Positions 7,992-16,387 of a DNA stretch of 35,983 nt are shown here, one piece after another. The stretch is from CAZSHX01 sp964606895 (lineage in GTDB: Bacteria; Bacteroidota; Ignavibacteria; Kapaibacteriales; UBA2268), in NCBI GenBank assembly GCA_964606895.1, contig CAZSHX010000047.1:1-35983 (forward strand), read 5' to 3'. The notes beneath the pieces were generated by a model. That model saw only the letters and a program-made list of their open reading frames with translations. It was not told the DNA's origin and did not search any database. The position numbers were made by a program, and so were the translations under genes. How positions within the stretch are numbered: position 1 is the first letter of the stretch; every line of letters begins with the position of its first letter.

Positions 7992-8780
7992 ATGTTGGGT
8001 AAAAAGAAAAAGAAACCGGAAAAAGATATTGAACTTTCCGATGAAAATAACGAAAATTCCAGCGAACAGCCGGAAATGGGATTTTTTGACCATTTGGAAG
8101 AACTGAGAAAGAGAATTATTTTTGCAGTTTTGTTCTTGATTGGCGGATGCATCGTATCAGGTATATTTATCAATCAACTGCTCGAATATGTTCTGCTTAA
8201 GCCTGCGGTTGCAGTTAATTTGAATCTTCAGAATTTGAAACCGTTTGGTCAGCCGTTTTTGTACTTTAAAGTGGTATTGATAGCCGGTGTTGTGATTGCT
8301 TTTCCGTTCATGCTCTATCAGTTATGGAAATTCATTGCACCGGGACTATATATGAAGGAAAGAAAGTGGGCAAGCGTTATAACCTTGCTAACATCTTTGT
8401 GTTTTCTTGTAGGAGTGTTCTTTGCATATTTTGTGATGATACCCGTAATGTTGAAATTTGCGGCAACCTTCGGTTCTGATAAAATCAAGAATATTATTGA
8501 CGTAAATGAATATTTTGGTTTCATCAGTATGATGGTTCTGGCTTCGGGAATAATATTCGAAATGCCGATGATATCGTTTATACTTGCAAAAGTGGGAATA
8601 CTTACTCCCTCTTTTTTAAGAAAATACAGACGGCATGCAATTATTGTTTTGCTTATTGTTGCGGCTGTTCTAACACCTACACCCGACCCGATAAATCAAT
8701 TAATTTTTGCAACTCCTTTGCTTATTTTGTATGAAATCAGTATATTGGTTGCTAAATTTGGACAAAAGAAAGTTAAGTAG
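7992..8780 (+). CDS. tatC: Sec-independent protein translocase TatC
   Basis: 262 residues. TatC is the twin-arginine signal receptor of the Tat translocase in the inner membrane. The family hallmark FFDHLEELRKRI sits at about 31-42 at the cytoplasmic N-terminus, followed by six hydrophobic segments. Further typical stretches are FKVVLIAGVVIAFPFMLYQ, FIAPGLYMKER and the C-terminal VLTPTPDPINQLIFATPLL. The first 30 residues form a Lys- and Glu-rich cytoplasmic extension (KKKKKPEKD). tatA or tatB are not adjacent. It leads a same-strand series with the prenyl synthase 64 bp downstream. Confidence 0.96.
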   Translation: MLGKKKKKPEKDIELSDENNENSSEQPEMGFFDHLEELRKRIIFAVLFLIGGCIVSGIFINQLLEYVLLKPAVAVNLNLQNLKPFGQPFLYFKVVLIAGVVIAFPFMLYQLWKFIAPGLYMKERKWASVITLLTSLCFLVGVFFAYFVMIPVMLKFAATFGSDKIKNIIDVNEYFGFISMMVLASGIIFEMPMISFILAKVGILTPSFLRKYRRHAIIVLLIVAAVLTPTPDPINQLIFATPLLILYEISILVAKFGQKKVK

Positions 8781-8844
8781 GTTAAAAAAATGGAATTTCG
8801 AATAATTATCAGAATGAAAGAATTTTCTACTAACTCGGATTTAA

Positions 8845-9819
8845 ATGACAATTAACGACATTATTAAGCCGGTTGAGGCACATTTGAAAGAATTTGATTC
8901 GTTTTTCAAAAAATCAATGAAATCAAATGTTTCTATGCTTGACCTGATTATCAAGTATATGACAAGAAAAAAAGGCAAACAGGTTCGACCCTCAATAGTC
9001 TTTTTAACTGCCGAAATGTGCGGTGGAATTAATCAAAGAAGCTTTACTGCGGCGGCTATGGTTGAACTTCTTCATACTGCTACTTTGGTGCACGACGATG
9101 TTGTTGACGAAGCCAAAGAGAGAAGAGGAATAGCTTCGATTAATGCTTCCTGGAGCAATAAAATTGCCGTTCTTGTAGGGGATTTTCTTTTGGCAAAAGG
9201 TCTTCTTTCAGCAATTGACAATGAAGAATTCGGATTTTTAAAGGCTTTGGCTGATGCTGTTAAAAGAATGAGCGAAGGTGAACTTCTTCAGATTCAAAAA
9301 AGCAAAGAAACAGATGTTACGGAGGAAACATATTTCAGAATTATTCAGGACAAAACTGCCTCATTAATTGCTACCTGCTGTTCAGTAGGAGCTTTGAGTG
9401 CTACGAATGATGAAAAAGTTATTTCTAAAATGAAGATGTACGGTGAATATCTTGGAATTGCATTTCAAATTCGGGATGATATCTTCGATTTAACAGGACA
9501 GTCTGCAAAAATAGGGAAACCCGTAGGAAACGATTTGAAGGAAAAGAAGATGACTTTGCCTTTACTTTACTCCTTACGACAAGTTCCCAAAAAAGAATCC
9601 AAAGAAATAATCAAATTGGTTAAGAACAAAAATATTTCTAAAAAAGAGATTGAGCAAGTGATGAAATTTGTCGAAGTAAATGGCGGAATTGAGTTTTCCG
9701 AAGGTAAAGCTATGGAATATAGCAACAAAGCCTTGGAAATGCTTGCAGATTTTCCTGCTTCAGTAGCAAAAGACTCCCTTGTGAATCTTGCAAGATTTGT
9801 TGTCGAAAGAGACAATTAG
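8845..9819 (+). CDS. Trans-polyprenyl diphosphate synthase
   Basis: 324 residues, all-alpha polyprenyl synthetase family. It condenses isopentenyl diphosphate onto an allylic diphosphate. Both Asp-rich Mg-binding motifs are present: DDVVD at 84-88 (LVHDDVVDEAKERRG) and DDIFD at 211-215 (QIRDDIFDLTG), as is KQVRPS (45-50) for diphosphate binding. The small residues before the first motif (LLHTATLVHDD) are like those of long-chain (C30-C45) synthases that make the menaquinone side chain. Product length cannot be read safely from sequence. It lies in line with tatC upstream and the GT2 gene 49 bp downstream, so all three may share a transcript. Confidence 0.92.
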   Translation: MTINDIIKPVEAHLKEFDSFFKKSMKSNVSMLDLIIKYMTRKKGKQVRPSIVFLTAEMCGGINQRSFTAAAMVELLHTATLVHDDVVDEAKERRGIASINASWSNKIAVLVGDFLLAKGLLSAIDNEEFGFLKALADAVKRMSEGELLQIQKSKETDVTEETYFRIIQDKTASLIATCCSVGALSATNDEKVISKMKMYGEYLGIAFQIRDDIFDLTGQSAKIGKPVGNDLKEKKMTLPLLYSLRQVPKKESKEIIKLVKNKNISKKEIEQVMKFVEVNGGIEFSEGKAMEYSNKALEMLADFPASVAKDSLVNLARFVVERDN

Positions 9820-9868
9820 AATTTTTCGAAACAAATGAGTTGGAAAGCTCTTAATTAAACCTAAATAG

Positions 9869-11059
9869 ATGCCAGACAGAAATTATTATAAACAACTTAT
9901 CCAAGACTTGAAAGTCTGTGTAATTGTTCCTACTTATAATAATTCGACTACTATTAGCGGTATTATTACCCAAATCCTTGAATGGACCAATAATATCATA
10001 ATTGTTAATGATGGTTCAACCGATAATACAACTTCGATAATTAGTTCTTTCAAAGAAATCAATTTAGTTGATTATCCCGAGAATAAGGGAAAAGGTAATG
10101 CTTTGAAACAAGGCTTCAAAAAAGCTCTTGAACTTGGTTTTAAATATGCTGTTACGATTGATTCTGACGGTCAGCATTTGGTAGAAGACCTTGCAGTTTT
10201 CCTGGATAAAATTATCGAAGAACCCAATGCTATCATTGTTGGGGCACGGAATATGGATCAGGAGGGTATCCCTCGTAAAAGTAGTTTCGGACACAAATTT
10301 TCGAATTTTTGGTTCAAATTTGAAACGGGAATAAATTTACCCGACACTCAGTCAGGATATAGGCTTTATCCTCTCGAAAGAATTAGGGGTATTAATCTGT
10401 TCACGAATAAATATGAGTTAGAAATTGAAGTGCTTGTCCGAGCCGCATGGAAAGGTATTAATGTGATTTCTGTTCCTGTTCACGTCATATATCAGCCGAA
10501 AGAAACACGCATTTCGCATTTCCGACCAATTACTGATTTCTCGAGAGTAAGTGTTCTGAATACTGTTCTGGTTATTTTAGCTGTTTTCATCTATAAACCA
10601 ATCAGATTTGCCAAAAAATTAAATAAACAGGATATAAAGGCTTTTATCATTGATAATGTGATTAACAGCAAAGAATCTAATTCAAAAATTGCTGTTTCTG
10701 TTGCATTCGGAATTTTATGGGGAATTTTGCCAGTTTGGGGATGGCAGTTGGCATTTGCTATTGCTCTTGCCTATCTTTTTAAACTTAATAAAATCATAGT
10801 TATAACAACAGCAAATATAAGTATTCCTCCTATGATTCCGCTTGTTTTATATTTGAGTTACAAAACTGGGGGCTTGGTTCTTGGGTTGAGTACATCAGAT
10901 TTGCAATACAGTTCGAAAATATCATTTGAGTATATTAGAACGAATATTTATATGTATGCATTAGGAAGCATTGTTTTTGCATTTGCCGCTTCAATTTCAC
11001 TTGGCATAATTTCGTTTATTCTACTCTCGATTTTCAGGAAAAGAAGAATCAGTAGTTGA
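9869..11059 (+). CDS. Family 2 glycosyltransferase fused to DUF2062 membrane domain
   Basis: 396 residues. The N-terminal domain (about 14-235) is a GT2 fold of the dolichyl-phosphate-mannose-synthase kind: CVIVPTYNN, IVNDGSTDNT, the metal-binding DSDGQH, and the acceptor-loop stretch DTQSGYRLYP. The C-terminal part (about 255-390) is a DUF2062-type membrane domain with FGILWGILPVWGWQLAFAIA and two further hydrophobic segments. Such fusions probably transfer a sugar to a polyprenyl phosphate carrier at the inner membrane, which fits the prenyl synthase gene just upstream. The 3' end overlaps the convergent umuC gene by 39 bp. Specific sugar unknown. Confidence 0.88.
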   Translation: MPDRNYYKQLIQDLKVCVIVPTYNNSTTISGIITQILEWTNNIIIVNDGSTDNTTSIISSFKEINLVDYPENKGKGNALKQGFKKALELGFKYAVTIDSDGQHLVEDLAVFLDKIIEEPNAIIVGARNMDQEGIPRKSSFGHKFSNFWFKFETGINLPDTQSGYRLYPLERIRGINLFTNKYELEIEVLVRAAWKGINVISVPVHVIYQPKETRISHFRPITDFSRVSVLNTVLVILAVFIYKPIRFAKKLNKQDIKAFIIDNVINSKESNSKIAVSVAFGILWGILPVWGWQLAFAIALAYLFKLNKIIVITTANISIPPMIPLVLYLSYKTGGLVLGLSTSDLQYSSKISFEYIRTNIYMYALGSIVFAFAASISLGIISFILLSIFRKRRISS

Positions 11060-12325
11060 TGCTCCAACATTCGGTAGGTTATCCCAATCTGTTGTAAAGG
11101 ATTGAGTCCGAAGTTCGGCTCTTGTTTTCCAACCTCTGCTGATACCTGTTGCGGCATAAAAAATTGTTCCTGTTCCAATCTCAGCATTGATTAAATCCAT
11201 AACTTCGGTTACTTTTGAAGACCTTAATCTATCTTCAGTATCAAATAACGGCAATTGATTTCGGTTGTAAGGAATTAATCCTGCAAGCATAATACCAACT
11301 TTATAGTATTGAAAGCCTTCTCGGAATATTTGGTCAACTCCTTTCATTGCATACCTGATAAGTTCAGCGGTGGAGTCTGTGGGTATTGAAAGTTTAACAA
11401 GACATCCGTTATGATATTGAGGCGATTTTTTAAAAGGATTTGTTCTTAGGAAAACAGTAAGCAAGGAAGCCGCAGATTTTTGATGTCTCATTTTTTCAGC
11501 GGCTCTTGTTGTGAAAAACGAAATAGCTTCCTTAATTTCATTTTTTTCAGTAACTGTTCTGCCGAAAGACCTTGATGAAATTATGGCTTTCTTGGGAGCA
11601 GGGGAATAATCGAAGTTAATACACGGAATACCTCTTAATTCAAAAACTGTTCGGAGACCCATAACGGTCATTTTTTTTCTTATCCATTCGTCATTTGCAT
11701 TTTTTAGGTCAAAAGCCGTGAAAATGTTTTGAAGATTCAGAAGTTTCGAATATTGTCTGCCAACTCCCCAGATATCTTCAACCGCAACTTTTTTCAAATA
11801 ACTTTCCAAATCAGGATGACCAATAAGGTTTAAAACACCGTTTTTCGATTTATCCTTTTTTGCTAATCTGTTAGCTAATTTTGCAAGTGTTTTAGTTTCA
11901 GCTATTCCAATTGAAACAGGGATACCGGTACATTGCTTAACTGTTTTCTTGATTTCCCTGCTATATTCGGTCAGGTCTTTTCTGCTGAAACCATCTAAAC
12001 TTATGAATGCTTCATCAATAGAATAAATCTCGACATTAGGTGAAAACTGCTCCAATATGGTCATAACCCTATGGGACATATCTCCATAAAGACTATAATT
12101 AGAGGAAAAAATATGAACACCGTTCTTTTGTGCAATTTCCTTGATTTTAAAAAGCGGCTCTCCCATTGGAATTCCAAGTGCTTTTGCTTCATCGGAACGT
12201 GCAATTATCATTCCGTCATTATTTGACAGAACAACAATGGGTTTGGCGTTTAATTTCGGATTGAAAACTCTTTCGCATGAAGCATAAAAATTATTGCAGT
12301 CCACTATGGCTATGGGAATAGCCAT
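11021..12325 (-). CDS. umuC: UmuC-type Y-family DNA polymerase
   Basis: 434 residues (E. coli UmuC has 422). It is the catalytic subunit of translesion polymerase V. Visible are the first catalytic motif IVDCNNFYASCERVF (Asp9), the steric-gate region, SIDEAF (102-107) with the catalytic acidic pair, IGIAETKTLAKLAN, and the UmuC-type C-terminal region (SRSFGRTVTE... HQKSAASLLTVFL). QLPLF at 357-361 is a sliding-clamp binding motif. No umuD lies next to it. The start is 2 bp after the metH stop, so it looks co-transcribed with metH. The 3' end overlaps the GT2 gene in tail-to-tail orientation. Confidence 0.94.
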   Translation of the reverse strand: MAIPIAIVDCNNFYASCERVFNPKLNAKPIVVLSNNDGMIIARSDEAKALGIPMGEPLFKIKEIAQKNGVHIFSSNYSLYGDMSHRVMTILEQFSPNVEIYSIDEAFISLDGFSRKDLTEYSREIKKTVKQCTGIPVSIGIAETKTLAKLANRLAKKDKSKNGVLNLIGHPDLESYLKKVAVEDIWGVGRQYSKLLNLQNIFTAFDLKNANDEWIRKKMTVMGLRTVFELRGIPCINFDYSPAPKKAIISSRSFGRTVTEKNEIKEAISFFTTRAAEKMRHQKSAASLLTVFLRTNPFKKSPQYHNGCLVKLSIPTDSTAELIRYAMKGVDQIFREGFQYYKVGIMLAGLIPYNRNQLPLFDTEDRLRSSKVTEVMDLINAEIGTGTIFYAATGISRGWKTRAELRTQSFTTDWDNLPNVGASTTDSSFPENRE

Positions 12326-12327
12326 AA

Positions 12328-15300
12328 TTAATACCCAAGAACAGGAGCAAGAATTTTTTCAGCTTTGACAGCACTTATACCTTTTCTCTTTGCATAATCC
12401 AGTACTTGTTCTTTCGAAATTTTTCCAACAGGAAAATATCTTGCTTCGGGATGGGCAAAATAAAGACCTGAAACCGATGCGGCAGGCATCATCATATTGC
12501 TTTCAGTCAGAGAAATACCCGCATGTTCTTCTACCTTCAGCAAATCAAAAAGAATGGTTTTTTCGTCGTGGTCAGGAAGAGAAGGATATCCGTGAGCAGG
12601 ACGAATTCCTCTGTATTTTTCTTTGAGCAATTCTTCCAAGTCCGAGGTAACTATTTCTTCATATCCCCAGAATTGTTCTCTGACTTTTTCATGTATTACC
12701 TCTGCAAATGCTTCAGCCAACCGGTCTGCAAGAATTTTTACAAGAATTTTGTTGTAATCGTCATTATCTTCTTCGAATTTTTCAACTAATGCATCCACAC
12801 CAATGCCTGCAGTAACTGCAAAACATCCGATATAATCAGCTATACCTGAATCCTTTGGAGCTATAAAATCGGAAAGAGAAAAGTTCGGGATGCCGTCTGA
12901 TTTTAAAGATTGTTGCCTTAAACAATGAAAAACTGTTGCTAATGATGTTCTACCCTCGTTTACATAAACTTCAATATCATCTCCGTTTGAATTCGCAGGA
13001 TAAATAGCACAAATGCCATTTGCAGAAATCAGATTCTCGGAAATAATTTTATCAAGTAGAATGTTGGCATCATCGAATAATTTCTTTGCCTCAATTCCCA
13101 TTTTAGGGTCATTGAAAATCGCAGGATATCTTCCTTTCAATTCCCATGCAAGGAAAAATTCAGTCCAATGAATATATTCCCTTAGTTCCGAAAGAGGGAA
13201 ATTATCTAATGCTACATATCCTGATTTAGGCTTTACAATTTTTGCAGATTTTTCATCAAATTTGAATCTGTTTTTTCTTGCATCTGATAATGACAAAAGA
13301 TTCTTCTCTGCCTGTGAAGATAAATAATTAAATCTAAGTTCTTTATATTCTTTAAAATGTTTTTCAATATATGCAGTTCTTGTTTCCTCTTTTAATAAAT
13401 TGCTGACCACAGAAACACTTTTCGAGGCATCAAGGACATGAATAACAGGTTCGCTGTAGGAAGATGCAATTTTTACGGCAGTGTGAATTCTTGAAGTAGT
13501 GGCTCCGCCAATCAGAAGTGGGATTTTCAAGCCATTCTTTTCCATTTCGGAAGCAACATGAATCATTTCGTCGAGGGATGGAGTAATCAATCCGCTCAAA
13601 CCAATTATATCAACTTTCTGATTTATAGCTTCTTCAATAATTCTTGCCGCAGGAACCATGATTCCCAAGTCAATAATTTCAAAATTATTGCAGGCAAGAA
13701 CAACTCCGACAATGTTTTTTCCAATGTCGTGAACATCACCTTTAACAGTTGCAAGAAGGATTTTCCCTGCATTTCCTCTGCCACTGCCCGACAGCAATGA
13801 TTTTTCGATATAAGGTAATAAAATTGAAACTGCTTTTTTCATGACTCTTGCAGATTTTACTACCTGAGGAAGAAACATCTTTCCTGCTCCGAATAAATCA
13901 CCGACTTTGTTCATGCCTTCCATCAAAGGACCTTCGATTATTTTTAGCGGTTCATCGTAGCTTTGGATTGCTTCGTTGATGTCATCATCCAGGAATTCAA
14001 CAATTCCTTTAACCAGACAATAAGTTAGTCTGTCATTTAATTCAAATGTCCTCCATTCAATTTCTTTTGTTTCCTGAGTACTTTTTGATGATTTAAGTGT
14101 TTCTGCAATTTGGATAAGCCTTTCTGTCGCGTCTTCCCGACGATTGAAATAAACATCCTCAATAGCATCAATCAATTCAGATTCAAGATTTCCATAAATA
14201 GCCAACTGCTCAGAATTTACAATGCCCATATCCATTCCTGCCGATATTCCATGATACAGAAAAACTGAATGCATAGCTTCACGGATTACATCATTACCTC
14301 TGAATGAGAATGAAACATTAGACACACCACCCGAAATACTTGCGAACGGGAGATTTTGCTTTATCCATTTTGTTGCTTCGAAGTAGTTCAGTACATATTC
14401 ATTATGTTCTTCGATTCCTGTTGCTACCGTTAGGATATTTGGGTCAATAATAATATCGTAAGGTTTGAAACCAACTTCGTTAACGAGTATATCGTAAGCT
14501 CTTTGGGCAACTCGAATTCTTTTTTGAAAAGTTGTTGCCTGACCTTCTTCATCGAATAACATTACAACAACTGAGGCACCATATTTCAGTACAGTTCGGG
14601 CATGTTGTTTAAATATTTCTTCGCCTTCTTTTAAAGAAATTGAATTAACGATACCCTTTCCCTGAATACATTTAAGTCCTGCTTCAATTACAGAAAATTT
14701 TGAAGAGTCAATCATTATAGGAACTTTCGAAATATCAGGTTCTGAAGCAATCAAGTTTAAAAATTCAGTCATAATTTTTTCGGAGTCAAGCATCCCCTCG
14801 TCAGTATTTATATCAATTATCTGAGCTCCGTTTTCAACCTGTGCACCTGCGATTTGCAGTGCTTCTTCCAGTTTACCTTCAGTAATGAGTCGTGCAAACT
14901 TTCTGGAACCTGCAACATTAGTTCTTTCGCCAATATTAATAAAATTTGATTCGGGTCGTACAACCAAAACCTCAAGCCCTGAAAGTCTGAGATAGGAAGG
15001 TATAACAGGGATTTTTCTTGGATTGCTGTATTTTTCTGCTAACTGAGACAGATACTTGATATGGTCAGGAGTAGTTCCACAACATCCGCCAATTATATTA
15101 ACATGACCTGATTTAATATATTCAGCAACAACATCTGCCATACTTCCGGGAGTTTCATCATAACCGCCGAATTCATTTGGTAATCCTGCATTTGGATAAA
15201 CGGAAGTGAAACAGTCTGCGATTGAAGATAGCTCTTCAACATAAGGTTTTAATTGTTTTGCTCCAAGGGCACAATTAAGTCCGACAGACAATAAATTCGG

Positions 15301-16026
15301 AGTATGAGAAACAGAAGTCCAGAAAGCTTCAAGTGTTTGACCTGAAAGAGTTCTTCCACTCATATCAACAATAGTACCCGAAATCATTACAGGAAGTTGG
15401 TTGCCTGTTTTTTCAAAATAATCCGAAATGGCATAAATAGCCGCTTTGCAATTCAAGGTGTCAAATACTGTTTCAACAAGCAGAATGTCAGCACCACCTT
15501 CAACTAAGCCGCTAACTTGCTCATAATAAGATTTAACAAAATCATCGAATGTTGCCGCACGATACCCAGGATTATTTACATCAGGTGACATTGATGAGGT
15601 CTTATTCGTAGGACCGATTGCTCCTGCTACAAAACGAGGTTTGTCAGGATTCAATTTCGTATATTCATCTGTAGCTTCTTTTGCAATTTTAGCGGCTTGA
15701 AAATTTATTTCGTAAGCATGATTTTCAGTTAAATAATCTGACTGAGAAATTGATGTTCCGTTGAAAGTGTTAGTTTCAATAATGTCAGAACCTGCTTCAA
15801 GATATTGCCGGTGAATTTCTTTGATGATATGAGGTTGAGTTAGAACAAGAATATCATTATTACCTTTTAAATCTTTAGGATGATTTGAGAAAAGGTTGCC
15901 CCGATAATCAGAGTCATTAAGTTTATACCTTTGAATCATTGTGCCCATTGCACCATCGAGAACAAGAATCCTTTTGGCAAGGATATTTTTAAGGATTTCG
16001 AATTTATTATTGTTAGTGGTTTCCAT
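12328..16026 (-). CDS. metH: Cobalamin-dependent methionine synthase MetH
   Basis: 1232 residues from the ATG at 16026, close to E. coli MetH (1227). An upstream TTG would add 17 residues that do not look like family sequence. It transfers the methyl group of methyltetrahydrofolate to homocysteine through cobalamin. Domains in order: homocysteine module with the zinc Cys motifs (GLNCALGAK, GGCCGTTPDH); pterin module (FINIGERTNVAGSRKF, then IDINTDEGMLD); cap and B12 module with the axial-His motif DVHDIGKNIVGVVL and the GLSGLITPSLDEM segment; and the C-terminal S-adenosylmethionine activation domain (MMMPAASVSGLYFAHPEARYF). I see no cobalamin riboswitch in the 361 bp upstream. umuC follows 2 bp downstream. 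Confidence 0.97.
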   Translation of the reverse strand: METTNNNKFEILKNILAKRILVLDGAMGTMIQRYKLNDSDYRGNLFSNHPKDLKGNNDILVLTQPHIIKEIHRQYLEAGSDIIETNTFNGTSISQSDYLTENHAYEINFQAAKIAKEATDEYTKLNPDKPRFVAGAIGPTNKTSSMSPDVNNPGYRAATFDDFVKSYYEQVSGLVEGGADILLVETVFDTLNCKAAIYAISDYFEKTGNQLPVMISGTIVDMSGRTLSGQTLEAFWTSVSHTPNLLSVGLNCALGAKQLKPYVEELSSIADCFTSVYPNAGLPNEFGGYDETPGSMADVVAEYIKSGHVNIIGGCCGTTPDHIKYLSQLAEKYSNPRKIPVIPSYLRLSGLEVLVVRPESNFINIGERTNVAGSRKFARLITEGKLEEALQIAGAQVENGAQIIDINTDEGMLDSEKIMTEFLNLIASEPDISKVPIMIDSSKFSVIEAGLKCIQGKGIVNSISLKEGEEIFKQHARTVLKYGASVVVMLFDEEGQATTFQKRIRVAQRAYDILVNEVGFKPYDIIIDPNILTVATGIEEHNEYVLNYFEATKWIKQNLPFASISGGVSNVSFSFRGNDVIREAMHSVFLYHGISAGMDMGIVNSEQLAIYGNLESELIDAIEDVYFNRREDATERLIQIAETLKSSKSTQETKEIEWRTFELNDRLTYCLVKGIVEFLDDDINEAIQSYDEPLKIIEGPLMEGMNKVGDLFGAGKMFLPQVVKSARVMKKAVSILLPYIEKSLLSGSGRGNAGKILLATVKGDVHDIGKNIVGVVLACNNFEIIDLGIMVPAARIIEEAINQKVDIIGLSGLITPSLDEMIHVASEMEKNGLKIPLLIGGATTSRIHTAVKIASSYSEPVIHVLDASKSVSVVSNLLKEETRTAYIEKHFKEYKELRFNYLSSQAEKNLLSLSDARKNRFKFDEKSAKIVKPKSGYVALDNFPLSELREYIHWTEFFLAWELKGRYPAIFNDPKMGIEAKKLFDDANILLDKIISENLISANGICAIYPANSNGDDIEVYVNEGRTSLATVFHCLRQQSLKSDGIPNFSLSDFIAPKDSGIADYIGCFAVTAGIGVDALVEKFEEDNDDYNKILVKILADRLAEAFAEVIHEKVREQFWGYEEIVTSDLEELLKEKYRGIRPAHGYPSLPDHDEKTILFDLLKVEEHAGISLTESNMMMPAASVSGLYFAHPEARYFPVGKISKEQVLDYAKRKGISAVKAEKILAPVLGY

Positions 16027-16387
16027 GTTCTGCTTATAATGTAATTTAAAAATGCAACGACGATATTTTTTTGTCAATATTTAGATAAATCTAAAATTTC
16101 AAAGAGAAATTAGGTAGTTAGTTAAAATTATTTTAAAAAAATAAAAACAATTCTTTGAAAAATAAGAAAAATTGCTTAAAATTGAATAACTGACAAATGT
16201 TTTTTTAGGGGGGGATTTCGGAAAGCAGCATAGAAGTCCAAATATTGTCGAGTGTCAGTACATAAATGATTAAAAATAATATTTCTAACTTATTGGGAAT
16301 ATTATTGTTTATGTTTTTATTCAAAGCTTCTGTAATTATGCTTTCTGAATTCTTGTATTTTGTAATCTTGTTTTTATAGAAATAATT
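16027..16387. other. Divergent intergenic region, metH and GAF gene
   Basis: 361 bp of very AT-rich DNA between two divergent genes. It must hold both promoters. On the metH side a TTGACA (minus strand, about 16070-16075) could be part of one, but no matching downstream box is convincing. There is a G8-like run near 16209. No conserved riboswitch core, tRNA or convincing open frame was seen; open frames on the minus strand here have no family features. Confidence 0.5.

Noticed and set aside
16027..16387. Cobalamin or SAM riboswitch upstream of metH
   Set aside because: I looked for conserved core boxes and a leader terminator and found none.
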